DNA of 47,655 nt from Neelides folsomi. Lineage: Eukaryota; Arthropoda; Collembola; Neelipleona; Neelidae. Shown one piece after another: positions 46,183-47,655 of the stretch; the stretch's first letter is position 1; each line of letters opens with the position of its first letter. The translations under genes were made by a program, and so were the position numbers. Where the stretch lies: assembly GCA_034687125.1 (NCBI GenBank), contig JAQGBZ010000439.1:1-47655 (forward strand). Reading direction: 5' to 3'. The notes beneath the pieces are model-generated. The model had not been told where the DNA came from, ran no database searches, and saw only the letters and a list, made by a program, of their open reading frames with translations.

Positions 46183-47655
46183 TATGATTTTTTGGGTGAA
46201 AGAGTCAAAATATGATAAAACGGGTGAATCTGTAATGGCTATTATAGGAAAAACTGCGTTTCAACTCCTAGGCCTAAAAGTGAAATTCATTTACAAATTC
46301 CAAGCGCACCCATTGGAATTGTCTTTGTTATCTTCACAGACGTTCTCTCTCCTTCTCCTTCAGTCCTAATTAAAATTGAGAGCACGAATGACTGAGTTCA
46401 TGCACAAATGTTCTTGACAAATTACACGCGTATTAATCATTGGACTTCAGTATGGTTTTAGTATATTCAACATTCATGGAGTTTATTCGTATGAGCATGG
46501 AGAGTCCATACATTATGAAGTTACATTTCCGTGGTTTAAATTCTACACGGTTTATACCAATGGTGTTTGAGATCATCTTCCTTGTCATCTAAACGGAACA
46601 CTTGCACAGCGACTCATCCTTTAATATTCATTTACCTGAATGTGAGTACACTTTCAGCTTCAAAAGTATGAATTAAGCTCGGCTGTATAATTTGTCTTCA
46701 CTGCCATGAATAATATGAAGATGAATTATTGGAAGATGAATTCAATAGAGGAACAACAACTTATTTTTATTTAAATATTTTTGTCTGTGTGTCCAAATAT
46801 CAGAATCGAATAAACATAACTACTCTATTCTCATCTTACTTTTAGTATGATGATTAATTTAGATGATGATGCTACCTTCTATGTAATATCCATATAGGTA
46901 TGTACTTCTTATACAATTACACTGTACTTATCTGTATATCTTTATTATTCAATTACAATAACTACTAATATTTTTGTATGTATTAGTAGCAGGGTGTAGA
47001 GTAGATTAGATGTGGCATATGGTCTATCATATTTATGTAAAAATATGAAACTACCATCGTAGATCGTAACCTTTAGCCTAAAGACTAATGACATATCCAA
47101 TGAGGTTAAACATTGTTTCGCACGATAATTTTTTATGACGCACTAATATTTGTTTTTTGTCATTTATCTAACAATTAATGAAATAAATATCATTTTGTTA
47201 GGTTAGGAAATAAGTACAGATATATTTAGGACATATAGGTAGATACATATGAAGCCTTTAACATATCTACTCATAAGATAAACCCAATAGCATGACAAAT
47301 GTAGATTACATATTACGAATTCCTTTGTTTATCTTTTGTCGAGGAAAATTGTTGTTTAAGAAATTCTCATTTTCTTTTACTTTTACAAAATTAGTCTTTT
47401 AATTTATCAACACAATCTTTGCAAATAATCTTATTATCGAGAAGTTAAATAATTTTCATCCATTTACGTGATTAGTTATTTAAAATCTTGATCCTGAATT
47501 AAAAGACGCGTTCAATAATTATCAATAAACGTAAAATTCTGTTTGAATTGTAATAAAAAATGATTTTATATGCTAAAATTTAATTAATTAAACATCATTA
47601 GTTGATTTACTATTCTTATCACAATTCATCTAATAAATATTTAATTAATAAACTG
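46183..47655. other. Upstream region of the APD-like gene, otherwise empty
   Basis: The first few hundred bases should hold the promoter and 5' untranslated sequence of the reverse-strand gene ending at 46182. The rest, to the window end, is AT-rich. I see no exon, RNA gene or repeat structure in it. Confidence 0.45.

Overview
This is a eukaryotic nuclear window, AT-rich and intron-bearing. The introns mostly run from under 100 bp to about 300 bp, have canonical GT..AG ends and are very AT-rich, while the exons are closer to balanced. The gene set (ZMYND19, FBXL6, TMEM60, a PRRC2/nocte-family protein, a forkhead factor, a possible TAF1C) is animal. The compact AT-rich layout with mariner-type remnants suits an arthropod, perhaps a non-insect one such as a copepod, but the organism is an inference and not established by the sequence.

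Layout. 1-6397 is gene-free apart from a possible spliced non-coding exon at 4819-5031. ZMYND19 (+) covers 6534-9124 in six coding exons. 9125-13457 is intergenic and carries two miniature inverted-repeat elements (11290-11427 with a 6-bp target duplication, and 12408-13320). FBXL6 (-) covers 13458-16323 in eight coding exons. TMEM60 (+) is a single coding exon at 18385-18846. The PRRC2/nocte homolog (+) has non-coding 5' exon(s) from about 19.3 kb and 18 coding exons from 21611 to 30545, about 2133 residues. An unidentified two-exon gene (+) starts at 31532 and ends near 33.7 kb. A forkhead gene (+) covers 34042-36188 in six exons. A 916-bp mariner-type foldback element lies at 36723-37638. 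A large protein of 1544 residues, tentatively TAF1C-like (+), covers 38230-43451 in six exons. A two-pass membrane protein resembling the N-terminal and middle domains of APD-type E3 ligases (-) covers 44255-46182 in five exons. 46183-47655 is gene-free. I rebuilt every multi-exon model from in-frame splice joins, and all coding lengths close as multiples of three.

The most notable non-protein signal is in PRRC2 introns 4, 7 and 8. Each holds a sense-strand element with box C/D snoRNA architecture: C box ATGATGA, internal D' and C' boxes, a shared antisense-like segment, and a terminal D box CTGA. Two of them are 64-nt near-identical copies. Vertebrate PRRC2 genes also host snoRNAs (SNORD62A/B in PRRC2B, SNORA38 in PRRC2A, from memory), so PRRC2 may be a recurrent snoRNA host.

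The genes form no operon and share no pathway. The themes are regulation of RNA (PRRC2), of transcription (forkhead, possibly Pol I TAF1C) and of ubiquitination (FBXL6, possibly the APD-like protein).
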